Source of the DNA: Lacinutrix himadriensis
GTDB taxonomy: Bacteria > Bacteroidota > Bacteroidia > Flavobacteriales > Flavobacteriaceae
Direction: 5' to 3'
Assembly: GCF_001418105.1 (NCBI RefSeq)
Contig: NZ_LIQI01000018.1
Span: 1 to 64,000, forward strand
Length of the DNA: 64,000 bases
Position 1 is the first letter of the stretch. Each line of letters begins with the position of its first letter. The translations under genes and the position numbers were made by a program. Of this stretch, positions 56,977-64,000 are shown piece after piece. The notes under the pieces are model-generated. The model was not told the origin of the DNA and did not search any database. It saw nothing but the letters and a program-made list of their open reading frames with translations.

Positions 56977-58842
56977 ATGAAATATTCCCTCTCATTACTA
57001 CTATTAACCATCTGCAGCATAAGTTTTGCACAGTCCGATTTATTTGTTAGCAATGGCAGCTATGTTTATGTGGATGGTACTGCTTTTGCAAGCGTACCAA
57101 ATGTTGCTCCTTTATATGTAACCGATGATGTTAATTTAGACACTAACGGCCATCTATATTTACGTAATGACGCGCAATTATTACAAAGTAATGCAACTAC
57201 AACAAGTACAAATACTGGAGCGGGCCAACTTAGTGTGCAACAAACTGGTAATTCTAATACGTATATGTATAATTATTGGGCTTCGCCTGTAGGTCAAAAT
57301 AGTGGAACTGCTGGTAATACGGCTTTAAGACCAAATAATAGCTTTTATCTTGAAACTGGCCCTCTTCCTACAAATACAACTCCTTACGGCTTTGTTGCAG
57401 GTTATGATGGTACAGCAACACAAATTTCTAGTTATTGGTTATATACATTTATTGGCTTACCAACAACTACAAACGCTTATGAAGATTGGATTGGATTAGG
57501 AGGAGGTTCTATACCTGTGGGTGGTGATCCTAATGGTACATTAGCCCCTGGTTATGGTTTTAGTATGAAAGGAAATCCAAGTGGAGCAGTAAAATATGAT
57601 TTTAGAGGTCGTGCAAATAATGGAGATATAACTGTAACGTTAAATCCAAATAGAGAAACTTTAGTTGGTAACCCGTATCCTTCTGCTTTAGATGCATTAC
57701 CTTTTATACACAATACACACAATCAAAATAACTCTACTGGTGTTTTAAAGTATTGGGAACAGGCTCCAGGAGCTACTTCACATGTATTATCTAACTATGT
57801 TGGTGGTTATGCATTATATACAATTTCTGCCGCTGGTGTAGAATCTTTTACTCATGCAGCTTTTGAAATGTATCTGTTAGATGGAACAGTTGTCGGAGGT
57901 CCAGGTGCAGGAACTGGAACAAAAGTAGGCCGAAGATATATACCTATCGGACAAGGGTTTATGATGGAAGGTAGTCCGTCAGCACCACAGTCTAGTGTGA
58001 TTTTTTCGAATTCACATCGTGCTTTTTACAAGCAATCTGATGCGAATAGTGAGTTTTTTAAAACATCTTCAACAAAAGAAGAAACAGATATCAATACTAT
58101 ACCAGAAGCTAGATATAATGAAGAAGGCTACAACATAGTCCCAGAAGATTTTAAACGTTTTAGAATTAATGTAGGTTTCGACAATAATGGAAATAATTCC
58201 TACACACGTCAGTTACTTATGAATTTTCATCATACTGCAACAGATGGTTTTGATTATGGATTAGAAGCGCAAATTTCTGAACAAGTAAGTTCGGATGCAA
58301 ATTGGACTCTTGACGGAACACCTTATGCTATTCAAGCATTCGATTATAATGAAGAATTAAAAATTCCTTTATTAGTAAAGGTAAACAACCAACAATTAGT
58401 AAGATTTGGTCTTTATGATGTTCAAAACTTTGCTTCCAGTCAGCCAATATTTATTCATGACATTGAAAACAATTTATTTGTTAATTTACAAGATCAAGCA
58501 TACGAAATCACATTAGAACCTGGTAATTATACAGATCGTTTTGAAATAGTATTTCAAGACCAAAGCCTTTCTACGGAAGAATTTAATGATGCCGATTTCT
58601 TAGTTATGCAAAATAATACATCTGCACAACTAACTGTTTTAAACCCAAATCAGTTAGAAGTAAAAACGATTTCTTTATTTGATGTTTCAGGAAAAAGAAT
58701 ATTTAATGAAAATAATTTATCTACTCAAGATAGATATGCATTCTCTACTAAAAACTTAAGTGAAGGTGTTTATATCGCTAAAGTGACTTTTGCTAATCAA
58801 ACAACAAGAAGTAAAAAAGTGATTATTTCGCAAAAAAAATAA
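56977..58842 (+). CDS. T9SS type A sorting-domain surface protein
   Basis: A 621-residue protein with signal peptide (LLLLTICSISFAQ). Its long middle (VNLDTNGHLYLRNDAQLLQ, YMYNYWASPVGQNSG, VGNPYPSALDALPF) resembles surface proteins of Bacteroidota. The C-terminal 75 residues (ISLFDVSGKRIFNE, LSEGVYIAKVTF, KVIISQKK) are a type A sorting domain. A TAACTTTG -7-like box at 56933 lies about 44 bp upstream, without a clear -33 box. Exact function unknown. Confidence 0.75.
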   Translation: MKYSLSLLLLTICSISFAQSDLFVSNGSYVYVDGTAFASVPNVAPLYVTDDVNLDTNGHLYLRNDAQLLQSNATTTSTNTGAGQLSVQQTGNSNTYMYNYWASPVGQNSGTAGNTALRPNNSFYLETGPLPTNTTPYGFVAGYDGTATQISSYWLYTFIGLPTTTNAYEDWIGLGGGSIPVGGDPNGTLAPGYGFSMKGNPSGAVKYDFRGRANNGDITVTLNPNRETLVGNPYPSALDALPFIHNTHNQNNSTGVLKYWEQAPGATSHVLSNYVGGYALYTISAAGVESFTHAAFEMYLLDGTVVGGPGAGTGTKVGRRYIPIGQGFMMEGSPSAPQSSVIFSNSHRAFYKQSDANSEFFKTSSTKEETDINTIPEARYNEEGYNIVPEDFKRFRINVGFDNNGNNSYTRQLLMNFHHTATDGFDYGLEAQISEQVSSDANWTLDGTPYAIQAFDYNEELKIPLLVKVNNQQLVRFGLYDVQNFASSQPIFIHDIENNLFVNLQDQAYEITLEPGNYTDRFEIVFQDQSLSTEEFNDADFLVMQNNTSAQLTVLNPNQLEVKTISLFDVSGKRIFNENNLSTQDRYAFSTKNLSEGVYIAKVTFANQTTRSKKVIISQKK

Positions 58843-58861
58843 ACATATTAAACATATAAAT

Positions 58862-58893
58862 AAAAAAGCCAATGGAACTCCATTGGCTTTTTT
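58862..58893 (+). terminator. Terminator of the T9SS surface protein
   Basis: Stem AAAGCCAATGG / CCATTGGCTTT around AACT with a T-run, 20 bp past the stop. A -7-like TACATTTG box (58895-58902) follows at once, possibly the start signal of the next gene. Confidence 0.85.
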
Positions 58894-58914
58894 ATACATT
58901 TGTAATTCAATAAA

Positions 58915-59205
58915 ATGATATTTATGTCTTCCTTTGAAGATTACATGCTTCCTTGCTTAAACAAAAAACTACTTGGTATAGAATGCCCAGGTTGTGGAAT
59001 GCAGCGTTCTGTTTCTTTAATTTTTCAAGGAGATTTAACAGCAGCATTTAAGATGTATCCTGCAATTTTTACATTAATTCTACTTTTTGGCTTTGTACTA
59101 ATAAATCATTTTAAGAATTTCAAATTCGCAAATAGAATAATCATTTCACTTGCTATTATTAATATTGTAATAATAATGGGAAGTTATATTTTAAAATTTT
59201 TATAA
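58915..59205 (+). CDS. DUF2752 membrane protein
   Basis: A 96-residue protein with CPGCGMQRSVSLIFQG, the DUF2752 signature, then two membrane segments (AIFTLILLFGFVLIN and IIISLAIINIVIIMG). An alternative ATG nine bases downstream is equally possible and fits the nearby -7-like box better. The function of DUF2752 is unknown. The CCC-motif gene follows 15 bp later. Confidence 0.8.
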   Translation: MIFMSSFEDYMLPCLNKKLLGIECPGCGMQRSVSLIFQGDLTAAFKMYPAIFTLILLFGFVLINHFKNFKFANRIIISLAIINIVIIMGSYILKFL

Positions 59206-59220
59206 CTAATCTAACAACCA

Positions 59221-59559
59221 ATGGAACAACAAAAACTACCAAATGCAACAATCGCTTTAGTCTTAGGAATTATCTCTTTTATAGCATGCTGCTGTAGCAT
59301 GGGAATTGGAGGACTTCTTTTTTCTGGAATTGCTTATTTCTTAGTAACAAAAGATGAAGCATTATATATGCAAAATCCAGAATTGTATTCTAATTTTAGC
59401 CAAGTAAAAACCGCTAAAATAATTGCCCTTATCGGACTCGCTTTAGCTGTTTTTTCTTTATTGTATTCTGTATATCAAATCTATAGTATAGGTGGTTGGG
59501 ATGCGTATATGGAAAACGTTCAAGAAGTAATGGACCAATGGCAACAACAAAACGAATAA
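59221..59559 (+). CDS. CCC-motif small membrane protein
   Basis: A 112-residue protein with two membrane helices; the first holds the triplet FIACCCSMGIGG, typical of a flavobacterial CCC-motif membrane protein family. The second is KIIALIGLALAVFSLLYSVYQIY. The C-terminus is polar. It follows the DUF2752 gene by 15 bp and the two are probably one transcript. Function unknown. Confidence 0.75.
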   Translation: MEQQKLPNATIALVLGIISFIACCCSMGIGGLLFSGIAYFLVTKDEALYMQNPELYSNFSQVKTAKIIALIGLALAVFSLLYSVYQIYSIGGWDAYMENVQEVMDQWQQQNE

Positions 59560-59618
59560 AACGAATAAAACGAAATAAATTGGTTGGCCTAAATTAGGTT
59601 GACCAATTATACAAAATA

Positions 59619-59648
59619 AAAAAAGCGACCAATTGGTCGCTTTTTTTT
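59619..59648 (+). terminator. Bidirectional terminator between CCC-motif gene and rocD
   Basis: Fully palindromic arms AAAAGCGACC...GGTCGCTTTT around AATT, with A- and T-runs on the two sides. A second, less regular stem (TTGGTTGG...GACCAA) precedes it from 59580. Confidence 0.8.
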
Positions 59649-59669
59649 ATACTTCTTTTTAAAAAAGAC

Positions 59670-60914
59670 TTATACTTCAAATTGCTTAAGTGTTTTTGTT
59701 ATAATAGCAACACAATCTAGTAATTGCTCTTTAGTCATCACTAAAGGTGGTGCAAATCTAATAATGTTTCCATGTGTAGGTTTCGCTAATAAACCATTAT
59801 CACGCAAAGCCATACAGATGTTCCAAGCGGTTTCACTTTCTTCATCATCATTAATTAAAATAGCATTTAGTAAACCTTTACCTCTTACGCCATTAACAAT
59901 ATTAGATGTTTCAATAAACTTAGAAAGTTCTGCTCTAAATAATTCTCCTAAAATTTGAGCATTTTCCGCAAGTTTTTCGTCTTTAATCACTTGTAAAGCT
60001 GCCATACCAACTGCTGCTGCAACTGGGTTACCACCAAACGTACTTCCATGATTTCCAGGTTTAATAACATTCATAATGTTATCATTTGCTAAAACAGCAG
60101 AAACAGGATATGCTCCACCGCTTAATGCTTTACCAAGAATTAATATATCTGCTTTAATGTTTTCATGATCAATAGCTAACATTTTACCAGTTCTTGCAAT
60201 TCCAGTTTGAACTTCGTCTGCAATAAATAAAACGTTATGCTTTTCACATAAAGCTTTCGCTTTTGTTAAATATCCTTCGGTTGGTACATAAACACCAGCT
60301 TCTCCTTGAATTGGTTCTACTAAAAAACCTGCGACATTGGTATTGCTAGAAAGTACTTCTTCTAAAGCTTTAAGATTATCGTATTCAATTTTAATAAATC
60401 CTTTTGTGTAAGGTCCAAAGTTTTTTCTAGCTACAGGGTCGTTAGAAAACGAAATAATAGTAGTTGTTCTTCCGTGAAAGTTATTTTCGCAAACCACAAT
60501 TTCGGCTTCATTTTCATCAATACCCTTTACTTCATAAGCCCATTTTCTACACAGTTTTAAAGCAGTTTCTACTGCTTCTGCACCTGTATTCATAGGTAAC
60601 AACTTGTCGTAACCAAAGGTTTCGGTAGCGTATTTCTCAAACGTTCCTAACATATCGTTATAAAATGCACGAGAAGTTAATGTAAGTGTTTGTGCTTGGT
60701 TTACCATAGCACTAACAATTTTTGGATGACAATGTCCTTGGTTTACTGCAGAGTAAGCAGAAAGGAAATCATAATATTTTTTTCCTTCTACATCCCAAAC
60801 ATACACACCTTCTCCTCTACTCAGTACTACTGGAAGTGGATGGTAATTGTGTGCACCATACTTGTTTTCTAAGTCCATCGCTTCTTGCGATGTTAATTGG
60901 TCTAAAACAGCCAT
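59670..60914 (-). CDS. rocD: Ornithine aminotransferase
   Basis: A 414-residue class III aminotransferase that converts ornithine and 2-oxoglutarate to glutamate semialdehyde. Start [19 protein letters not shown] and [20 protein letters not shown] are characteristic of Roc[25 protein letters not shown], the PLP Lys in [16 protein letters not shown] and [11 protein letters not shown] complete it. It is monocistronic with terminator downstream. Confidence 0.94.
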   Translation of the reverse strand: MAVLDQLTSQEAMDLENKYGAHNYHPLPVVLSRGEGVYVWDVEGKKYYDFLSAYSAVNQGHCHPKIVSAMVNQAQTLTLTSRAFYNDMLGTFEKYATETFGYDKLLPMNTGAEAVETALKLCRKWAYEVKGIDENEAEIVVCENNFHGRTTTIISFSNDPVARKNFGPYTKGFIKIEYDNLKALEEVLSSNTNVAGFLVEPIQGEAGVYVPTEGYLTKAKALCEKHNVLFIADEVQTGIARTGKMLAIDHENIKADILILGKALSGGAYPVSAVLANDNIMNVIKPGNHGSTFGGNPVAAAVGMAALQVIKDEKLAENAQILGELFRAELSKFIETSNIVNGVRGKGLLNAILINDDEESETAWNICMALRDNGLLAKPTHGNIIRFAPPLVMTKEQLLDCVAIITKTLKQFEV

Positions 60915-61050
60915 TTTAAATAATTTTTAATTAATAAAAAAACTATTCCTCTTCTACCTTTATCCTTTCAAAAGTTGAAAATTCAGCGTGGGAAAGAAAT
61001 CATCCCTAAAGACCTGCAAATTACTAAATATTAGTGTCGAATTAAATATC

Positions 61051-61437
61051 TTAGGTAGATATTTTTCCTGCCAATGAAGATACTTGAAGTTCTAAACGTT
61101 TTAATTCTCTAAGTAATGCATTCTTATCCATTTGCATCCAAGCAAAAATCTTAAGCATGCTTACGCCAATCATAAACACGATACTTCCTAGTCCCCATTT
61201 TAATAACTCTTTGGTAGTATCCACACTAAAGAATTGCACTACACAATATATAAAGAATCCGAAAAACACAACAGTCATCATATTCATTAGTATTAATAAC
61301 CATTTATTTTTTCCTTTAAACAACCCGAAAATCATCCCTAAAACACTTTGCTCTTCTAGTGTATCATAGAATTTTGCTTCTTCTTGTGTTAATGTATCTT
61401 TTATTAATTTGTCTATATCTTCCTTATTATTTTTCAT
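61051..61437 (-). CDS. Two-helix membrane protein, probable partner of the ECF sigma factor
   Basis: A 128-residue protein with an N-terminal soluble part (DKLIKDTLTQEEAKFYDTLEEQ), two membrane helices (LLILMNMMTVVFFGFFIYCVV and WGLGSIVFMIGVSMLKIFAW) and a helical end. It overlaps the sigma gene by 11 bp, so it is coupled and may hold the sigma factor at the membrane. No classical anti-sigma motif is visible. Confidence 0.65.
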   Translation of the reverse strand: MKNNKEDIDKLIKDTLTQEEAKFYDTLEEQSVLGMIFGLFKGKNKWLLILMNMMTVVFFGFFIYCVVQFFSVDTTKELLKWGLGSIVFMIGVSMLKIFAWMQMDKNALLRELKRLELQVSSLAGKIST

Positions 61438-61978
61438 AATTTCTATTTTTTAGTATTGTTTTTAATTTCTCTCTAGCATAAAACAATCTAGATTTCGCTG
61501 TTCCTAGAGATATATCTAGCGTTTTGCTAATTTCTTTTAATGAATATTCTTCCAAATAAAACAACTTAATAACCTGCTGCTGTTGTTCTGGTAAATCTTG
61601 AATGGCTAATAAGAGTTTCCTTTTTAAAGTGGTATTCTCATTGTTATCTTCTACTATAACCTCTTGATTTTTCACATACTCTTCCTGCTTAAATCGCTCA
61701 CTATTCTTAGTTCTTAAAACATCTAAAGATGTAGAATACACAATACGTAAAGCCCAACTGCCAAAACTACTAGTATCTTTCAAAGTATCTATTTTCGCAA
61801 TAATGGTTTGCCAAGAATCTTGTGCTATATCCTTTGCTACATCGGCATCTTTAACCAACCAAAATGCTTTTTTACAAAACGTAAGATGCCATCTTTTCAC
61901 AAGCGTTGCCAGCGCTTTCTTATCTCCAGATTGAAAAGCTAATACCAATTTTGCATCACTACGTTTGTCTATTTTCAA
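61427..61978 (-). CDS. ECF-type RNA polymerase sigma factor (second locus)
   Basis: A 183-residue sigma-70 family protein: region 2 (FCKKAFWLVKDADVAKDIAQDSWQTI) and region 4 (QDLPEQQQQVIKLFYLEEYSLKEISKTLDISLGTAKSRLFYAREKL). It lies between an SRPBCC gene upstream (17-bp gap) and a membrane protein downstream (11-bp overlap), so all three are likely one transcript. The target genes are unknown. Confidence 0.9.
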   Translation of the reverse strand: MKIDKRSDAKLVLAFQSGDKKALATLVKRWHLTFCKKAFWLVKDADVAKDIAQDSWQTIIAKIDTLKDTSSFGSWALRIVYSTSLDVLRTKNSERFKQEEYVKNQEVIVEDNNENTTLKRKLLLAIQDLPEQQQQVIKLFYLEEYSLKEISKTLDISLGTAKSRLFYAREKLKTILKNRNYEK

Positions 61979-61995
61979 TTCCCCTTGTTTAGTTT

Positions 61996-62487
61996 CTACG
62001 GTTTCTTCTTATATTTATTTCTTAAAAAACGTACCCAAATATTGTACTTTGGAAGTTTCTTCACATCCATAAAATGATTTTCTACTTTATCAAAAGCCTC
62101 TTCCAATAAAGCATCGTGCAGCCATCTAATTACAAAAAGCCATAAAACGGAAGCTTTTAAAGTTGCGGTATGCATTTTAATTTCATGCGTAATTTCTGTT
62201 TCATTTTCTGAAACGGCTTTTAGATACAAGGTATGATTTCCTATAAAACCATCCGGTTTAGAAAATTTAAAGGTGATACTTTTTCCTTTTTCCAATGCAA
62301 TGATGCTATATCGAATAATGCCATGTCCGCCTTTACTTCCAACTTTTACACCATCCTTAAAGCGCATTGCTGGCCAATTTTCAAAAGGCCAAATCAAATC
62401 TTTATCTGTTGCTAACGTATTAAATAGAAGCGATACGTTATCTATAGATTGCTGTAGCTTCCGCTTATGAATATTTGTTACTCTCAT
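61996..62487 (-). CDS. SRPBCC-fold protein in the second ECF locus
   Basis: A 163-residue soluble protein. Start MRVTNIHKRKLQQSIDNVSLLF, then FENWPAMRFKDGVKVGSKGGHGIIRYSI, KSITFKFSKP, and a long C-terminal helix (LLEEAFDKVENHF) fit the SRPBCC helix-grip fold. Ligand unknown. It is the first gene of the ECF locus. Confidence 0.75.
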   Translation of the reverse strand: MRVTNIHKRKLQQSIDNVSLLFNTLATDKDLIWPFENWPAMRFKDGVKVGSKGGHGIIRYSIIALEKGKSITFKFSKPDGFIGNHTLYLKAVSENETEITHEIKMHTATLKASVLWLFVIRWLHDALLEEAFDKVENHFMDVKKLPKYNIWVRFLRNKYKKKP

Positions 62488-62825
62488 ATAATAAAGACGT
62501 AAAAAAAGTTAAAAGGTTCATTTTTTTTTCCACGAAAGTGGTATTCTTTTAAAATAAACCCAAAATCTTTTAAAGATAAGTCAAATTACATACATCTTAT
62601 TTACGGCTATTATTGCAATATTTTCAACCTTCTTTTTGGTATTCGTTCGGGTATTGTTGCATTAAACATGGTATTGTTTTTTGACCTTAGTGGTCTGTAG
62701 TAGTTGGAAAACAAATGAAAAAAATTTCAGATAAATGGACTAAGAAATAATCAAATCAACATAAATAGAAAAAACACCTTAATCGAGGTGCTTTTTTTAT
62801 AATTTTGCATTCTAAAATAGAATAG
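62488..62825. other. Gene-free stretch between the ECF locus and the rRNA methyltransferase gene
   Basis: No supported gene. It holds a small stem CCAC-GAAA-GTGG near 62531, a short direct word GGTATT repeated three times around 62638-62675, a terminator-like hairpin near 62771, and a TAATTTTG box at 62800. Confidence 0.6.
62768..62798 (+). terminator. Terminator-like hairpin upstream of the methyltransferase gene
   Basis: Short stem CACCT / AGGTG flanked by an A-run and a T7 run. No plus-strand gene lies directly before it, so it may end an unseen transcript or serve as a boundary. Confidence 0.55.
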
Positions 62826-64000
62826 ATGCCAAAAAGAGAAAGAAACAAATTTGTTAAGAGAGGACAAATTATAGAAATAAAGATTGAAGATTATGCCTTT
62901 GGCGGAAAAGGAATTGGGCGTATTAGAAATGAACATGGAGAATTTGTAGTATTTGTACCGAATACATTACCTGGACAACTAGTGAAAGCACAGGTAAAAA
63001 AATCAAGTAAAAAGTACGCGGAATGTAAATTATTTGAAGTTTTAGAACCTTCAAGTGATGAAATGGAGATGCCTTTTCAAGAAATTGCAGGTGCTCCATA
63101 CATTAAGCTTCCTGTTGAAAAACAACACAAATATAAAAAAGATAGTACACTTCAATTATTTAAACGCATTGGTAAAGTGGAGAATATTGAAGACTTATTT
63201 GATGAATTTATTACTTCACCTAACGACTTCCATTATAGAAATAAGATGGAATATAGCTTCTCTGCTATTGGATACGATAGAGAAGAAAAAACCGATGTGG
63301 ATGAATTTACATTAGGTTTTAAGAAACGAGGAACTTGGTGGTGTGGTGAAAACTTAGATAAAGATAGCGGATTGTTCGATAAAGAATTTGAAGACAATCT
63401 TATAAAGATTAAAGCCTACTGTGAAGCAACTGGATTAGCGCCTTGGCATGGCCCAAAAAGAGAAGGATTCTTCCGTTTCTTAGTGGTACGTAAATCCTAT
63501 AAAACCAATGAGCTTTTATTCAATTTAGTAACTACTTCTTATGATTTACCAAAATTTGACTTAACAAAGTTTGCTAACTTATTAGTAGAATTATTTGGAA
63601 ACAGAGTCGCTGGGCTTTTACATACTATTAATGATGAAACTGGAGATAGAACTATTGCAACTACAGGAAGCATCGATTTAGTTTACGGAAAAGATAAAAT
63701 TATTGAAGAACTTTTAGGTTTAAACTTTGAGATTAGTATGAAAAGTTTTTTTCAAACCAATCCCAAATCCGCAGAAAGACTATATACCAAAGTTGTTGAT
63801 TATGCGTTAGAAAACAAAGAAGCGATTGACAATACTATTGTAATGGATTTATTCTGTGGAACAGGAACCATTGGACAAATTATTGCTTCAAAATCTAAAA
63901 ACACAAAAATAGTTGGTGTGGATATTGTTGCTTCAGCAATTGAAGACGCGAAGAAAAATGCCAAAAGAAATAACATTGAGGGTTTAACCTTTTTTGCTGC
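62826..64000 (+). CDS. rlmD: RlmD-type 23S rRNA (uracil-5-)-methyltransferase, 3' partial
   Basis: The frame starts at ATG 62826 and stays open to the window end (391 codons). It has a TRAM-like N-terminal region (RGQIIEIKIEDYAFGGKGIGRI, VVFVPNTLPGQLVKA), the FQTNPKSAERLYTKV segment typical of TrmA/RlmD enzymes, and SAM-binding MDLFCGTGTIGQII. The catalytic Cys lies beyond the window. The Fe-S cluster cysteines of classical RlmD are absent (see finding). RlmC or an unassigned paralogue are alternatives. Confidence 0.85.
   Translation, partial: MPKRERNKFVKRGQIIEIKIEDYAFGGKGIGRIRNEHGEFVVFVPNTLPGQLVKAQVKKSSKKYAECKLFEVLEPSSDEMEMPFQEIAGAPYIKLPVEKQHKYKKDSTLQLFKRIGKVENIEDLFDEFITSPNDFHYRNKMEYSFSAIGYDREEKTDVDEFTLGFKKRGTWWCGENLDKDSGLFDKEFEDNLIKIKAYCEATGLAPWHGPKREGFFRFLVVRKSYKTNELLFNLVTTSYDLPKFDLTKFANLLVELFGNRVAGLLHTINDETGDRTIATTGSIDLVYGKDKIIEELLGLNFEISMKSFFQTNPKSAERLYTKVVDYALENKEAIDNTIVMDLFCGTGTIGQIIASKSKNTKIVGVDIVASAIEDAKKNAKRNNIEGLTFFA

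Noticed and set aside
62530-62700. tRNA or small RNA gene in the gap before the methyltransferase gene
   Set aside because: Only a 4-bp stem with a GAAA loop and a short repeated word were found; no cloverleaf or terminator pairing fits.

Overview
The window is AT-rich bacterial chromosome and almost certainly comes from a member of the Flavobacteriaceae (Bacteroidota). The evidence is type IX secretion (T9SS) parts and substrates (type A and type B sorting domains, PorP/SprF, a PorE-like protein, PorQ), a SprB-like gliding adhesin, many Bacteroidota lipoproteins, intrinsic terminators of the flavobacterial kind, TTTG / TAnnTTTG promoters with 19-20 bp spacing, and gene pairs such as porQ-cmk and aroQ/xerD. 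Genus cannot be fixed from sequence alone. I see no tRNA, rRNA, CRISPR array, phage or insertion sequence. It reads as core chromosome with a few surface-protein loci.

Layout. 1-5.7 kb: tail of a repeat-built SprB-like adhesin, then PorP/SprF, then a TPR / beta-propeller / OmpA protein (plus strand). 6-11.3 kb: a CAP lipoprotein, pdxH, two small orphans, and pyrR-pyrB-(small STAS-like gene)-rnz. 11.4-14.5 kb: a T9SS cargo protein and rpsA with its promoter and leader. 14.5-15.4 kb: gene-free, with a 234-bp direct duplication and REP-like palindromes. 15.4-20.6 kb (minus): lon, LysM protein, porQ, cmk. 20.8-23.8 kb (plus): ECF sigma factor, probable anti-sigma factor and two DUF4097/GIN-type envelope proteins. 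24-26.4 kb: two duplicated lipoproteins with different C-termini. 26.5-36 kb (minus): UMF1-family MFS transporter, M48 peptidase, GH31 glucosidase and glgB-glgC-glgA. 36-43.8 kb: msrB, DinB, lpdA, aroQ, an outer-membrane barrel, xerD and two tandem PAS histidine kinases. 43.9-46.3 kb (minus): a ZapB-like coiled coil, zapA, a structured RNA candidate and rny. 46.5-51.7 kb: M23 peptidase, TonB-dependent receptor and two orphans. 51.9-64 kb: cysteine desulfurase, lipoprotein, Smr protein, two large surface proteins, DUF2752 and CCC-motif membrane proteins, rocD, a second ECF sigma locus and the start of an RlmD-type rRNA methyltransferase.

How the genes fit together. Several loci serve the envelope and T9SS: the adhesin/PorP/PorE-like module, PorQ, two or more T9SS cargo proteins, and two ECF sigma loci that probably sense envelope state. 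The glg cluster makes and remodels glycogen. pyrR and pyrB belong to pyrimidine synthesis.

Data quality matters here. Three otherwise normal genes (porP/sprF, lon, a TonB receptor) each carry one missing base. One adhesin repeat unit lost 18 bases in nine separate deletions with no insertions. This deletion-only pattern looks more like consensus error than biology. Among non-coding observations, the best candidates for something undescribed are a folded RNA between zapA and rny, the rpsA leader hairpin, and several palindromic or dispersed intergenic elements. I found no clear new defence or mobile system.
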